This document shows, piece by piece, positions 1 to 5,639 of a stretch of DNA of 5,639 nucleotides. Numbering within the stretch: the first letter of the stretch is position 1; each line of letters starts with the position of its first letter. Origin of the DNA: JBBDWZ01 sp050732575 (GTDB taxonomy: Bacteria > Gemmatimonadota > Gemmatimonadetes > Longimicrobiales > RSA9). The notes beneath the pieces were generated by a model that was given only the letters and a program-made list of their open reading frames with translations, ran no database searches and was not told the origin of the DNA. The position numbers were made by a program, and so were the translations under genes. Location of the stretch: NCBI GenBank assembly GCA_050732575.1, contig JBOHRF010000348.1:1-5639 (forward strand). The letters run 5' to 3'.

Positions 1-290
1 CCAATGAGATTGGCATTCGTATGGCGTTGGGCGCTGACCGGCACACCATCCTGGGACTCGTAGTGGGCCAGGGATTGCGTCTGGCCGGCGCCGGCGTGCT
101 CACCGGACTGCTGGCTGCGTTTGCGCTGACGCGCGTGCTGGAAAGTCAGTTGGTAGGCGTGGCCAGCACGGATCCCGTTACCTTTGCTGCCGTGGCTCTG
201 GCCTTCCTGGCGGTGGCCGCGTTGGCCTGTGCCGTGCCCGCGCTGCGCGCCACACGCGTGCATCCGCTCGAAGCTCTGCGCGAACAATGA
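1..290 (+). CDS. FtsX/MacB-type ABC transporter permease, C-terminal part (5' truncated)
   Basis: The frame is open from the first base and stops at TGA 288-290, so only the last 95 or so residues are present. The visible part begins with NEIGIRMALGA, a signature of the cytoplasmic loop in MacB/FtsX-fold permeases. Two hydrophobic helices follow, roughly LRLAGAGVLTGLLAAFAL and FAAVALAFLAVAALACAV. The protein ends in ATRVHPLEALREQ, the usual positively charged tail ending in a PLEALR-type motif. Permeases of this fold work with an ATPase in the inner membrane and drive export or extraction of lipoproteins, peptides or drugs by mechanotransmission. The spelling NEIGIRMALGAD is typical of the large orphan permeases abundant in Acidobacteria (ADOP type), but the N-terminal half needed to confirm that is outside the window. 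The substrate is unknown. The family call is secure; the subtype is inferred. Confidence 0.9.
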   Translation, partial: NEIGIRMALGADRHTILGLVVGQGLRLAGAGVLTGLLAAFALTRVLESQLVGVASTDPVTFAAVALAFLAVAALACAVPALRATRVHPLEALREQ

Positions 291-332
291 GCCGCAGTAC
301 TTCGAGCGCGTTGCCCGTGTGATTTGTGAGTA

Positions 333-482
333 TTATTGACCGGAGTTCGTTCCCTTGCCCGAACCGGCATCGGGCGTGACTGCGTCCGGTACGTTGACAT
401 CGATGTTGACGTCGGTTCGGCTGCGACGGGGCTGCAGCACCATGAAGTAGAGGCCGAGCGCGAGCAGTGCAGCAACCAGCAA
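333..482 (-). CDS. Small single-pass membrane protein, start codon uncertain
   Basis: Read on the minus strand, this frame ends at TAA (335-333) and encodes a hydrophobic stretch of about 18 residues (LLVAALLALGLYFMVLQP). An arginine-rich stop-transfer flank RRSR comes next, then a polar tail with the repetitive pattern TDVNIDVNVPDAVTPDAG and the end GSGKGTNSGQ. This is the layout of a one-helix membrane protein with a short tail. TTG at 482-480 is the only standard start in the frame and gives 49 residues, but it has no convincing ribosome-binding site and would put the helix at the extreme N terminus. The frame stays open upstream to 530 and adds a Gly-rich stretch (NGGGGGGSGAGARIAG). A TGA sits just before it, and a GTG at 534-532 is out of frame by one base. 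One fewer A in the AAA at 532-530 on the minus strand would make that GTG the start of a 66-residue protein. The family is not recognised. It converges on the permease gene, 42 bases away. Confidence 0.45.
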   Translation of the reverse strand: MLVAALLALGLYFMVLQPRRSRTDVNIDVNVPDAVTPDAGSGKGTNSGQ

Positions 483-624
483 TCCGGCGATCCGGGCACC
501 GGCGCCGCTACCACCACCGCCGCCGCCGTTTCACCGTGATGATGTACTTCCACTGGCCACAAGAACCTCTGCGTTGAGGACCACGGCTCTGGTGCTCGCT
601 GCGTGTCAGATGCCTCAACTTTCG

Positions 625-645
625 TTACAGCCGGCAATTACAGCC
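625..645 (+). repeat. 8-base direct repeat TTACAGCC x2, 13-base period
   Basis: TTACAGCC occurs at 625-632 and again at 638-645, separated by GGCAA, just upstream of the ribosome-binding site of the gene starting at 665. A paired motif in this position could be a regulator-binding site or a region of the 5' leader. With only two 8-base copies, chance cannot be excluded. Confidence 0.35.
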
Positions 646-652
646 TTGAATT

Positions 653-659
653 GGGGAGG
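653..659 (+). promoter_or_regulatory. Ribosome-binding site GGGGAGG deciding the start at 665
   Basis: GGGGAGG at 653-659 is a strong Shine-Dalgarno sequence. Its distance to GTG 665 is five bases. The upstream in-frame GTG at 659 overlaps the site itself and the ATG at 683 lies 23 bases away, so GTG 665 is the best start. Confidence 0.6.
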
Positions 660-664
660 TGCCG

Positions 665-1726
665 GTGCAGTATTTCCGCACCATGAACCCAGCCAAAGCT
701 CTGCCTGCGCTGCTCGGCGCAACGCTGCTGTGCACACCGGTGCAGGCGCAGCAGGACCCGCCCAACCTGCGGGATTTTCTGCAGCGCGAAGTCGGCCTGA
801 CGGCGGCCGAACTGCAGACGGCAGCGACCGCGCAGCCGGTTACGAAAGTCGTTTCCATGGCCGGCCCGCGGGACATCGGCGTGTTTGGCATGATTGCGGT
901 CGCGGCGCCACGCTCGTTCCTGGTCGGTCGGGTCAAAGACTTCCCGCAGTACCTGCGCGGTCCTACGCGCACTCGCATGGGCCTGTTCGATGCACCGGCG
1001 CAGGCCGGCAACGTGCAAAGCGTGCTGGTGACACCCGAGGACGTCAAGGAACTGCGCTCGTGCAAGCCGGGCGACTGCAGCTTCAAGCTGCCCGCCAGCG
1101 AGATGAAACAGCTGCGCGAAAAGAGCGCGGGCAGCGAGGAAGCGGCCGCCGCCATCGTGACCGCATACGTGCGGCTGAGGATGATGGAGTTTGTGAACGA
1201 TTATCGGGCGCGCGGCGATGCGGCCATGCTGGTATACGATGATCGCGGTGGCGTGGAAGCGAGTCGAGCGCTGCGTGAGCTGGCCGCAACACCTCGCTTC
1301 CTTTACCAATACGTGCCCGAGTTCCAGCAGTACCTGGACAGCTACCCGCGCTCCAAACTGGAGCGTGCCAGCGATGTCGTGTTCTGGTCGCGTGACGAGC
1401 TGCCCAGCCTGCGACCCATCCTCAATATCACACATGTGTCTGTCTATACGCCCACCGCGCTGCCCCAAATGACGCTGGTGAGCAGCAAGGGCATCTACGC
1501 CAATCACTACTTCCAGGCCGCGCTCGACATCCTGGCCATTGTCGAGCGCACCGATGCGCCCGGCACTTCCTACGTCCTCGTGTTGCGCCGCTACCGGTTT
1601 GACAGTCTTACCGCAGGTATTGTGAACCTCCGCGGCCGCGTGACCAACGCCATGCGCAGCCTGACCACTACCGATCTGCAGCGCTTCAAAACGACCTACG
1701 AAGCGCTCTATCGACAGTCGCGATGA
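665..1726 (+). CDS. Exported (periplasmic) protein of unknown function
   Basis: The protein is 353 residues from GTG 665. It opens with a typical Sec signal peptide: an early Arg and Lys, then the hydrophobic core ALPALLGATLL, then PVQA before QQDPP, so cleavage is likely near residue 28. The mature protein is soluble, with mixed charge and no further membrane helix. It has only two cysteines after the signal region, in the motif CKPGDC (about residues 133-138), which could form a small disulfide-closed loop or bind a metal or cofactor. Other visible features are a charged helical part around 145-210 and a C-terminal part with SKGIYANHYFQAALDI and a strand-rich segment, SYVLVLRRYRFD. I do not recognise the family; proteins of this kind are usually annotated as hypothetical. 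Gene reality is supported by the signal peptide, the ribosome-binding site and balanced composition. The next gene lies 107 bases downstream on the same strand, so co-transcription is possible. Confidence 0.85.
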   Translation: MQYFRTMNPAKALPALLGATLLCTPVQAQQDPPNLRDFLQREVGLTAAELQTAATAQPVTKVVSMAGPRDIGVFGMIAVAAPRSFLVGRVKDFPQYLRGPTRTRMGLFDAPAQAGNVQSVLVTPEDVKELRSCKPGDCSFKLPASEMKQLREKSAGSEEAAAAIVTAYVRLRMMEFVNDYRARGDAAMLVYDDRGGVEASRALRELAATPRFLYQYVPEFQQYLDSYPRSKLERASDVVFWSRDELPSLRPILNITHVSVYTPTALPQMTLVSSKGIYANHYFQAALDILAIVERTDAPGTSYVLVLRRYRFDSLTAGIVNLRGRVTNAMRSLTTTDLQRFKTTYEALYRQSR

Positions 1727-1833
1727 CTGTGGGATGTAACAAATTGTGCTAATGCTCATTATTACAATCCGGCAGCGGCCGCGCTAATTTTCACAGGTGG
1801 GCCGCCCCCTGTCCGTCAGGTAATGAGGTGAGG
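1727..1833 (+). other. Spacer between the two exported-protein genes
   Basis: The spacer is AT-richer than its surroundings at 1736-1770. It contains TACAAT at 1763-1768, which resembles a sigma70 -10 box, but the best -35-like hexamer (TTGTGC, 1744-1749) is only 13 bases upstream, too close for a standard promoter. A very short stem, AGCG/CGCT with a GCCG loop, is followed by AATTTT near 1774-1791 and is too weak to call a terminator. An independent promoter for the lipoprotein gene is possible but not demonstrated. Confidence 0.3.
1825..1828 (+). promoter_or_regulatory. Ribosome-binding site GAGG deciding the start at 1834
   Basis: GAGG at 1825-1828 lies five bases before ATG 1834. The alternative in-frame GTG at 1828 overlaps this site and would add only two residues. 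Confidence 0.5.
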
Positions 1834-2874
1834 ATGCGCGTGCCCAGGTTCAGGCGGTTGTTGATCGCGATTTCTCTGGTCGGTGTCGCGGGCTGCTCCA
1901 CCGATGACATCGTAACGGTTGACGTGCCCAGGGATATTCAGGAATTCCTGGTGCGAACCGGCCTTCCCACTCTCCGTGGCTACGAGCAACTGCTCGCCGA
2001 TCGTGCCGACAACATCACGCTGTTTCGTATTACCTATGGCGATCTTGCGTGTCCGACCGTGTGCAGCTATCCCCGCGCATTCGGCCTCAACTATCGCGGA
2101 CGCATCGGCTGGGTGCTGCCACCGGCCGTCAACAATTCCGGGGTCTTCGATGTAATGGGTGCCGATGCCTACTTGATGAGCGAGGATTTCCTGGATGATG
2201 TGAAGGTGGCCGATGCAGCCGCCTATGAGGCAGTCCGCCTCTGGCTGGTCCGCGATCGGGATACCGACGCAGCCGCATTGGAGAAGCTGGCCTTGCGTCT
2301 GTTTTACGATGGCGGCACTCCCGAACACGGTTTTGCATTGCTGGATCACGCAACCGTGCGCACCAGCCGGCAGATCCTGGAAATCATGATCATCCTCGGT
2401 GGCTATACGCCGGCGTGGGCTGAAGTGCACAACCGCAGCTGGACCCTGTTGACGCCTTTCCTGCCCCCGGTTTCTCAGCATTCGTTCACGGGCAGCACAG
2501 CCATTGCCCCGGCGGATTGGCGTTATGGCATGGTGACGGTCGGCAATCCCACGACATTGAAGTCTGTGTTGGAGTACGTTGCAGGCGCATGCTCGCCCAC
2601 GCTTCTGCTTTACGGCGCTGCGGACTATGCCGGTGCGCCCCGTTGGGATCAGTCGCGCGTGTCTCGGCCGGCCCCGTGCACGCCGTTCCCGCAACAACGA
2701 ACCATCCTCTCGAATCAAAACTCCTACATCTCGACCGACCCATCGGCGCTAACCGAGATGCTGGGTGATTCCCTGCCCTCCGGCACCTACTACGCCGCCG
2801 TGCGCCTGCGCATCGTGCAGCCGCGCGACACCACGTTCATTGTGCGCGCCGGCCCGTTGACATTGACGCGGTAA
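1834..2874 (+). CDS. Lipoprotein of unknown function
   Basis: The protein is 346 residues from ATG 1834. The N terminus is a lipoprotein signal: the basic segment RVPRFRR, the hydrophobic core LLIAISLVGVAG and a lipobox ending at Cys21. Asp residues follow two positions later (CSTDD). The mature protein has a Cys pair in ACPTVC (Cys73, Cys77) and two more cysteines near 253 and 282, which could form disulfides. An Asp- and Ala-rich helical part spans about 105-190, and SGTYYAAVRLRIVQPRDTTFIVRAG near the end looks like paired beta strands. I do not recognise the family. The lipobox places it in the inner or outer membrane facing the periplasm or the surface. Its upstream neighbour is another exported protein of unknown function on the same strand. 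A terminator-like hairpin begins 10 bases after the stop. Confidence 0.87.
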   Translation: MRVPRFRRLLIAISLVGVAGCSTDDIVTVDVPRDIQEFLVRTGLPTLRGYEQLLADRADNITLFRITYGDLACPTVCSYPRAFGLNYRGRIGWVLPPAVNNSGVFDVMGADAYLMSEDFLDDVKVADAAAYEAVRLWLVRDRDTDAAALEKLALRLFYDGGTPEHGFALLDHATVRTSRQILEIMIILGGYTPAWAEVHNRSWTLLTPFLPPVSQHSFTGSTAIAPADWRYGMVTVGNPTTLKSVLEYVAGACSPTLLLYGAADYAGAPRWDQSRVSRPAPCTPFPQQRTILSNQNSYISTDPSALTEMLGDSLPSGTYYAAVRLRIVQPRDTTFIVRAGPLTLTR

Positions 2875-2883
2875 CGGGCGGGA

Positions 2884-2910
2884 CGGGCGCTTGGGCGAGG
2901 CCCACGCCCG
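2884..2910 (+). terminator. Strong hairpin just after the lipoprotein gene, terminator-like
   Basis: CGGGCG (2884-2889) pairs with CGCCCG (2905-2910) and TGGGC (2892-2896) pairs with GCCCA (2900-2904). The loop is GAG and there is one two-base bulge (CT, 2890-2891), giving 11 base pairs, almost all G-C. It lies 10 bases past the stop. No T tract follows, so it may stop polymerase with Rho or protect the mRNA 3' end rather than act as a classical intrinsic terminator. Confidence 0.5.
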
Positions 2911-2972
2911 CTGTGTTGGATCGCGGACCCCACGTCCCATGATCGAATGCTCGAGCCTGAACCTGGGCCTCC

Positions 2973-3005
2973 AATCGGAATCGCAACCGTCGCAATCGCA
3001 ATCGC
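2973..3005. repeat. Short degenerate hexamer repeat (AATCGC)
   Basis: Reads AATCGG, AATCGC, AACCGT, an interrupting CGC, then AATCGC twice. It is probably a slippage product in non-coding DNA. No function is visible. Confidence 0.45.
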
Positions 3006-3048
3006 TTGCGTTTGCGGGCAAGTTGGCCTGCAAGTTGTTTAGGAACGG

Positions 3049-3071
3049 GCAGTGAGAACACCTCTCATTGC
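3049..3071. repeat. 9-base-pair hairpin in the convergent spacer
   Basis: GCAGTGAGA (3049-3057) pairs with TCTCATTGC (3063-3071) with one G-T pair and loop ACACC. The perfect core is TGAGA/TCTCA. It could be part of a bidirectional termination region; no T tract follows on the plus strand. Confidence 0.4.
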
Positions 3072-3099
3072 ACCAGGTGAAGCCCGACTTCATCACGCC

Positions 3100-3254
3100 G
3101 ACTGGCGGACCACCACCACGTTCCCACGAAGTGGCTCAAACAACTATCGATGCTGCTTGATCGTGAGCCGAACGCCCGACCAGGCCATGCCGAGGAGGCA
3201 TCGTGCACGTCAAGTTGGGCCAAAACGGGAGAACGGGGTGGTGGTCCGCCAGTC
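3100..3254. repeat. 155-base element bounded by 18-base perfect inverted repeats
   Basis: GACTGGCGGACCACCACC at 3100-3117 is the exact reverse complement of 3237-3254. Complementarity continues imperfectly inward to about 3139 and 3215, giving roughly 33 matches over 40 positions. The interior has smaller symmetric motifs, ATGCC-GAGGA-GGCAT near 3187-3201 and the palindrome CGTGCACG at 3202-3209. No target-site duplication is apparent at the ends and no protein is encoded inside. It could be a non-autonomous inverted-repeat element (MITE-like), a dispersed intergenic palindrome, or a structured RNA or 3' end region shared by the two converging transcripts. The inverted repeat is certain; the nature of the element is open. 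Confidence 0.7.
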
Positions 3255-3270
3255 AGACCGGCTGCGCGGG

Positions 3271-3296
3271 CGCTGCAACGGAAGTGAGTTGCAGCG
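3271..3296 (-). terminator. Perfect 9-base-pair hairpin after the peptidase gene
   Basis: CGCTGCAAC (3271-3279) and GTTGCAGCG (3288-3296) are perfect reverse complements around an 8-base loop. On the minus strand the hairpin begins 9 bases after the peptidase stop codon, so it is placed to terminate that transcript. The downstream side on that strand is GC-rich with no T tract, so intrinsic termination is uncertain. Confidence 0.45.
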
Positions 3297-3304
3297 GTTG
3301 ATGC

Positions 3305-5557
3305 CTACGGCTCACGAGCATCGGCAAGCGCGGTCGCAGCGGCCAGTCCATCACGCAACCGCTCGAGCGCGGTGCCGATGCGTTCGACTTCGCGGCGCGC
3401 GCGGGCTGGATCGCGCAGACGTATGGCTTCGGCCAGACCGGGGAACGGCTGGCCATCGTAGAGCGAATAGATGTTCCAGCCATACACTACGTGGCGGTAC
3501 CAGCGTGCGTGGGCCGGTTCGCTCTCGTCGAGCAATCGTTGTTCGAGCCGCGCCAACAGGTCGTCGAGCTGAGGCGATGCTGCTGATGGCAACCGGCGCG
3601 TCGACAGCCCTTCATCGATGCGTCGCTCCAGCGTTGCGACCTGTTCAGCAATGCGAGCAACAGCATCCTGCAACGGAGCCAGGTCCAGCGCGAAGTTTGT
3701 CTGTGCGGAACCGGCATTCAACCAACCCGACGCAGCCGTCACATATTCGCGCAGCCGATCTGCGTAGTGAGAGAATCGGAAGGGCAGAACCTCTGCCTGC
3801 GCCAGGCGCAGCGCGACGGTACCCAGCACACTGACCAGCTCGGCGCCGCGGCGGAAGCCCGGATCGGCCACACGCTCCACGAAGAAGCGCGTGTCGTAGT
3901 TGGAATGATACGGCCCGTATGCATAACCACCCATGGCATTGAATTCGATGGAAAGCGTGGGCAGGCCCAGGTAATCCTGGAAGGGCACGAAGTCAGCGCC
4001 GCTGCCCAGCGCTTTGAGCTGGACCTCGAAGTCCTGGATTCCGCGCGCTTTGCGGTCGGCAGGCTGACGCGCCCACTCGTCCGCACGCCATTCGTCATAC
4101 AACGTCCCGCGTGATGTCGGCACATCCTTCGCCACATCGATGAGAAAATCGCGGAGTGATGGAGAGCCGCCTGCATCCAGCCGGCCATTCGTGTAGAGAT
4201 CGGTGTTGATGTAGGCGATGGTTTGCTCGCGCAGAGTCTGCTCGCGCTGCTCGGCATATTCGGTGGAACCGATCAGGCCGTATTCCTCGGCATCCCAGAA
4301 TGCGATGGTGATGGTGCGCGCCGGCTGCCAGCCGGCTCTGCGCAATGCGCCCAGGCCACGCGCCAGCTCCAACAGCGCAGCAGCGCCCGTTCCGGGATCC
4401 ACACCGCCGAACGTCCAGGCATCGTGATGTGTGCCCAGCAACACGCCGCGCTCGATGCGCGTTCCGGGCACGTACGCGATCACGTTGCGGATGGTGCGCT
4501 GGCCGGCTTCCATCTGGACGTTCAGGCGCACGCGTACGCTGTCATTGCCCAGGTGATACGTGAAGGGCAAGGCGCCCTGGAATCCCTGCGGAACCGCCGT
4601 CCCTCCCAGCTGCTCCAGAACCTTGCGCGCTTCGCCGTAGGACAACACGGCCACCGGGATGCGCGGCAGCGTGGGCGCCTGCGCAGGATCCAGTCGCTGC
4701 GCATCGGCCACAGCCCCGGTGCCCGGTGTCAGCGCATCACCGTGCCAGAACCAGCTGAACTTGGCGTTGCCGCGCTGCAGTTGCTCGGCCGTGCGCCAGT
4801 AGCCGTTGGGCCAGACTTCACCGCGCACAAACCCATCATCGGCGGGATCGCTGTAGATGAGCAGCCCCAACGCACCCTGCTGCTGCGCCGTGTGCACCTT
4901 CACCGCGCGATGGCTGCGGCCGTAGCGCGCGATCACGAGCCGGCCGCGCACGTCAACGCCCAGGCGCTCCAGGTGCGCATAGTCGTCGGGCAGTCCGTAA
5001 TTCACATAGACGATGCCGGCCGTGACATCACCCGATGCTGAATAGGCAACGAATCCTGGTTCGAGCTCGGGATGCCGCGTGTCGGGATCGAGCGGTGAGG
5101 CAGGCTCCGTCACGCGCAGTGCCTGTCTGGCCGGCGCTACCAGCTCGACACTGATCTCTTTCGGCCAGGAGAGATACACGCTGTACGAGTGCAACTCGAC
5201 CTGCAAACCGGCGGCGTGAAGCAACCGCTGCAGCGTGTCCGCTACCGCAGCCGCGCCCTCGCTGCCGGCCCGATGCGGCCGGCCCGTGATGGCGGTGTGA
5301 AACGCGGACATGCGCTCGACCGAGATGCCAGCGCGAAAGCGCCGCTCCAACAGCTCCTGTCTGCGGAATGCTGCTGCGGAATACCCGAGCCGCGCCCGAC
5401 CCGCGCGCGGCGCCGGTTGTGGCACACAGGCGGTTGCCAGCATGGCAAAACAGAAGCATTGCCACATCCGGCAGCGCAGGCCAACACGCCGACCGGTCCA
5501 CCGGCCACGTGCGCGTGAACGTGAACGTCCGTTACTCCATTCCTCCGTTCCTGGCAT
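3305..5557 (-). CDS. M28-family zinc peptidase, glutamate carboxypeptidase II-like lipoprotein
   Basis: The product has 750 residues from ATG 5557, close to the length of human GCPII. An Arg-rich N terminus leads to the hydrophobic stretch MWQCFCFAMLATAC, which can act as a lipoprotein signal with Cys near residue 44. A protease-associated domain spans about 165-260 (VIARYG, LLIYSDPADDGF). The M28 catalytic domain spans about 350-590 and holds all dizinc ligands: His377 (THHDAW), Asp387 (GGVDPGTG), the general base Glu424 with Glu425 (FWDAEEYG), Asp453 (YINTD) and His551 (YGPYHSNYDT). A C-terminal transferrin-receptor-like dimerisation domain runs from about 620 (RHVVYG, FPGLAEAI). It likely removes C-terminal residues from peptides outside the cytoplasm. 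By comparison from memory, the arginine patch and the S1' lysine of GCPII seem replaced, so glutamate specificity should not be assumed. The start is supported by the TGATG overlap with the upstream gene; internal ATG 5467 would lose the basic n-region. Confidence 0.93.
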   Translation of the reverse strand: MPGTEEWSNGRSRSRARGRWTGRRVGLRCRMWQCFCFAMLATACVPQPAPRAGRARLGYSAAAFRRQELLERRFRAGISVERMSAFHTAITGRPHRAGSEGAAAVADTLQRLLHAAGLQVELHSYSVYLSWPKEISVELVAPARQALRVTEPASPLDPDTRHPELEPGFVAYSASGDVTAGIVYVNYGLPDDYAHLERLGVDVRGRLVIARYGRSHRAVKVHTAQQQGALGLLIYSDPADDGFVRGEVWPNGYWRTAEQLQRGNAKFSWFWHGDALTPGTGAVADAQRLDPAQAPTLPRIPVAVLSYGEARKVLEQLGGTAVPQGFQGALPFTYHLGNDSVRVRLNVQMEAGQRTIRNVIAYVPGTRIERGVLLGTHHDAWTFGGVDPGTGAAALLELARGLGALRRAGWQPARTITIAFWDAEEYGLIGSTEYAEQREQTLREQTIAYINTDLYTNGRLDAGGSPSLRDFLIDVAKDVPTSRGTLYDEWRADEWARQPADRKARGIQDFEVQLKALGSGADFVPFQDYLGLPTLSIEFNAMGGYAYGPYHSNYDTRFFVERVADPGFRRGAELVSVLGTVALRLAQAEVLPFRFSHYADRLREYVTAASGWLNAGSAQTNFALDLAPLQDAVARIAEQVATLERRIDEGLSTRRLPSAASPQLDDLLARLEQRLLDESEPAHARWYRHVVYGWNIYSLYDGQPFPGLAEAIRLRDPARARREVERIGTALERLRDGLAAATALADAREP

Positions 5558-5639
5558 CACCTGGATACGACGGGCAAGACGATGCGCGATGGGTGCAGCC
5601 GGTCGTGCAGGACGGTCTGTTGTGCGCTGCGCGCGGGCG
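5557..5639 (-). CDS. C-terminal end of an unidentified upstream gene (truncated by the window)
   Basis: On the minus strand one frame enters at the window edge and ends at TGA 5559-5557, encoding 26 residues that finish with LHDRLHPSRIVLPVVSR. The TGA shares its A with the ATG of the peptidase gene (TGATG), a classical arrangement for translational coupling. Third codon positions in this frame are mostly G or C (about 21 of 26), clearly more than in the extension of the peptidase frame over the same bases (about 14 of 27), which supports it as coding. The piece is too short to identify a family. If real, it and the peptidase form one operon. Confidence 0.45.
   Translation of the reverse strand, partial: PARSAQQTVLHDRLHPSRIVLPVVSR

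Larger units (their letters stand above)
531..664. other. Divergent spacer between the small minus-strand ORF and the plus-strand secreted-protein gene
   Basis: Promoters for both the small minus-strand gene and the plus-strand gene at 665 would be expected here. I see no convincing pair of -35 and -10 boxes in either direction. The recognisable features are a short direct repeat at 625-645 and the ribosome-binding site at 653-659. Reading frames across it on either strand look like chance translations of GC-rich DNA. Confidence 0.4.
2875..3304. other. Convergent 430-base spacer rich in inverted repeats
   Basis: This spacer lies between the stop codons of two converging genes, so it needs transcription termination in both directions. 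It holds a hairpin after each gene, a third hairpin at 3049-3071, a short hexamer repeat, an 8-base direct repeat (GCAAGTTG at 3018-3025 and 3030-3037) and a 155-base inverted-repeat element. Open frames crossing it on both strands have unnatural compositions, such as runs of KRKRLRLRRLR or DCDCDGCDSD produced by the repeats, and lack supported starts. I call no gene here. Confidence 0.6.

Noticed and set aside
336..539. Plus-strand 67-residue frame between the permease and the secreted-protein gene
   Set aside because: No membrane segment or domain. The opposite strand encodes a clear transmembrane helix with a basic flank in the same region.
638..1759. Long minus-strand frame (373 residues) opposite the secreted-protein gene, slightly longer than that gene
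   Set aside because: It is rich in His, Gln, Arg and Gly and shows no recognisable domain. The opposite strand has a signal peptide, a strong ribosome-binding site and natural composition.
1744..1768. Sigma70-like promoter TTGTGC...TACAAT before the lipoprotein gene
   Set aside because: The 13-base spacing is too short for a functional -35/-10 pair, and only the -10-like hexamer is convincing.
1816..2718. Minus-strand frame of 300 residues opposite the lipoprotein gene
   Set aside because: His/Arg/Gln-rich mirror translation; the plus-strand frame has a lipobox and plausible secondary structure.
2749..3096. Minus-strand frames in the convergent spacer with cysteine-rich or Arg-rich stretches
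   Set aside because: The unusual stretches are translations of the AATCGC repeat; no ribosome-binding site or domain is visible.
3133..3220. Possible integron attC site: GCTCAAAC on the left and GTTGGGC on the right inside the inverted-repeat element
   Set aside because: GTTGGGC fits GTTRRRY, but the left side does not match RYYYAAC. The arms extend well outside the attC boundaries, and there is no integrase or cassette context.
3052..3834. Plus-strand frame of 260 residues covering the spacer and the 3' part of the peptidase gene
   Set aside because: Arg-rich composition, and its second half is antisense to a confirmed peptidase domain.

Overview
This is a GC-rich bacterial chromosomal window with dense coding, G/C-rich third codon positions and Shine-Dalgarno-like start sites. 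The gene types are an FtsX/MacB-type orphan permease, secreted proteins of unknown function, and a large lipoprotein metallopeptidase related to glutamate carboxypeptidase II. This mix is common in Acidobacteriota, Gemmatimonadota and some gammaproteobacterial soil lineages. The phylum cannot be fixed from the sequence alone. No mobile-element gene, CRISPR array, tRNA or rRNA was seen.

Layout, left to right. (1) Bases 1-290 hold the C-terminal end of an ABC-transporter permease on the plus strand. (2) Converging on it is a small, probably single-pass membrane protein on the minus strand (333-482, frame open to 530), whose start codon is uncertain. (3) A divergent spacer of about 130-180 bases leads to two consecutive plus-strand genes for exported proteins of unknown function. 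The first (665-1726) has a cleavable signal peptide and the second (1834-2874) is a lipoprotein. (4) A 430-base spacer (2875-3304) separates the convergent lipoprotein and peptidase genes. It is unusually rich in inverted repeats: a terminator-like hairpin after each gene, a third hairpin, a short hexamer repeat, and a 155-base element with 18-base perfect terminal inverted repeats. (5) The minus strand from 5557 to 3305 encodes a 750-residue M28-family peptidase with all expected zinc ligands. It overlaps by one base (TGATG) the end of a further minus-strand gene that runs out of the window at 5639.

Functionally this is an envelope-oriented region: a permease, a small membrane protein, a periplasmic protein, a lipoprotein and a lipoprotein peptidase. 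Nothing in the sequence shows that they form one pathway, and the strand changes argue for at least four transcription units. No clear undescribed system was found. The most unusual item is the structured convergent spacer, especially the 155-base inverted-repeat element. Next are the two unrecognised exported proteins, and the peptidase, which keeps its catalytic centre but appears to have lost the residues that give human GCPII its glutamate preference.
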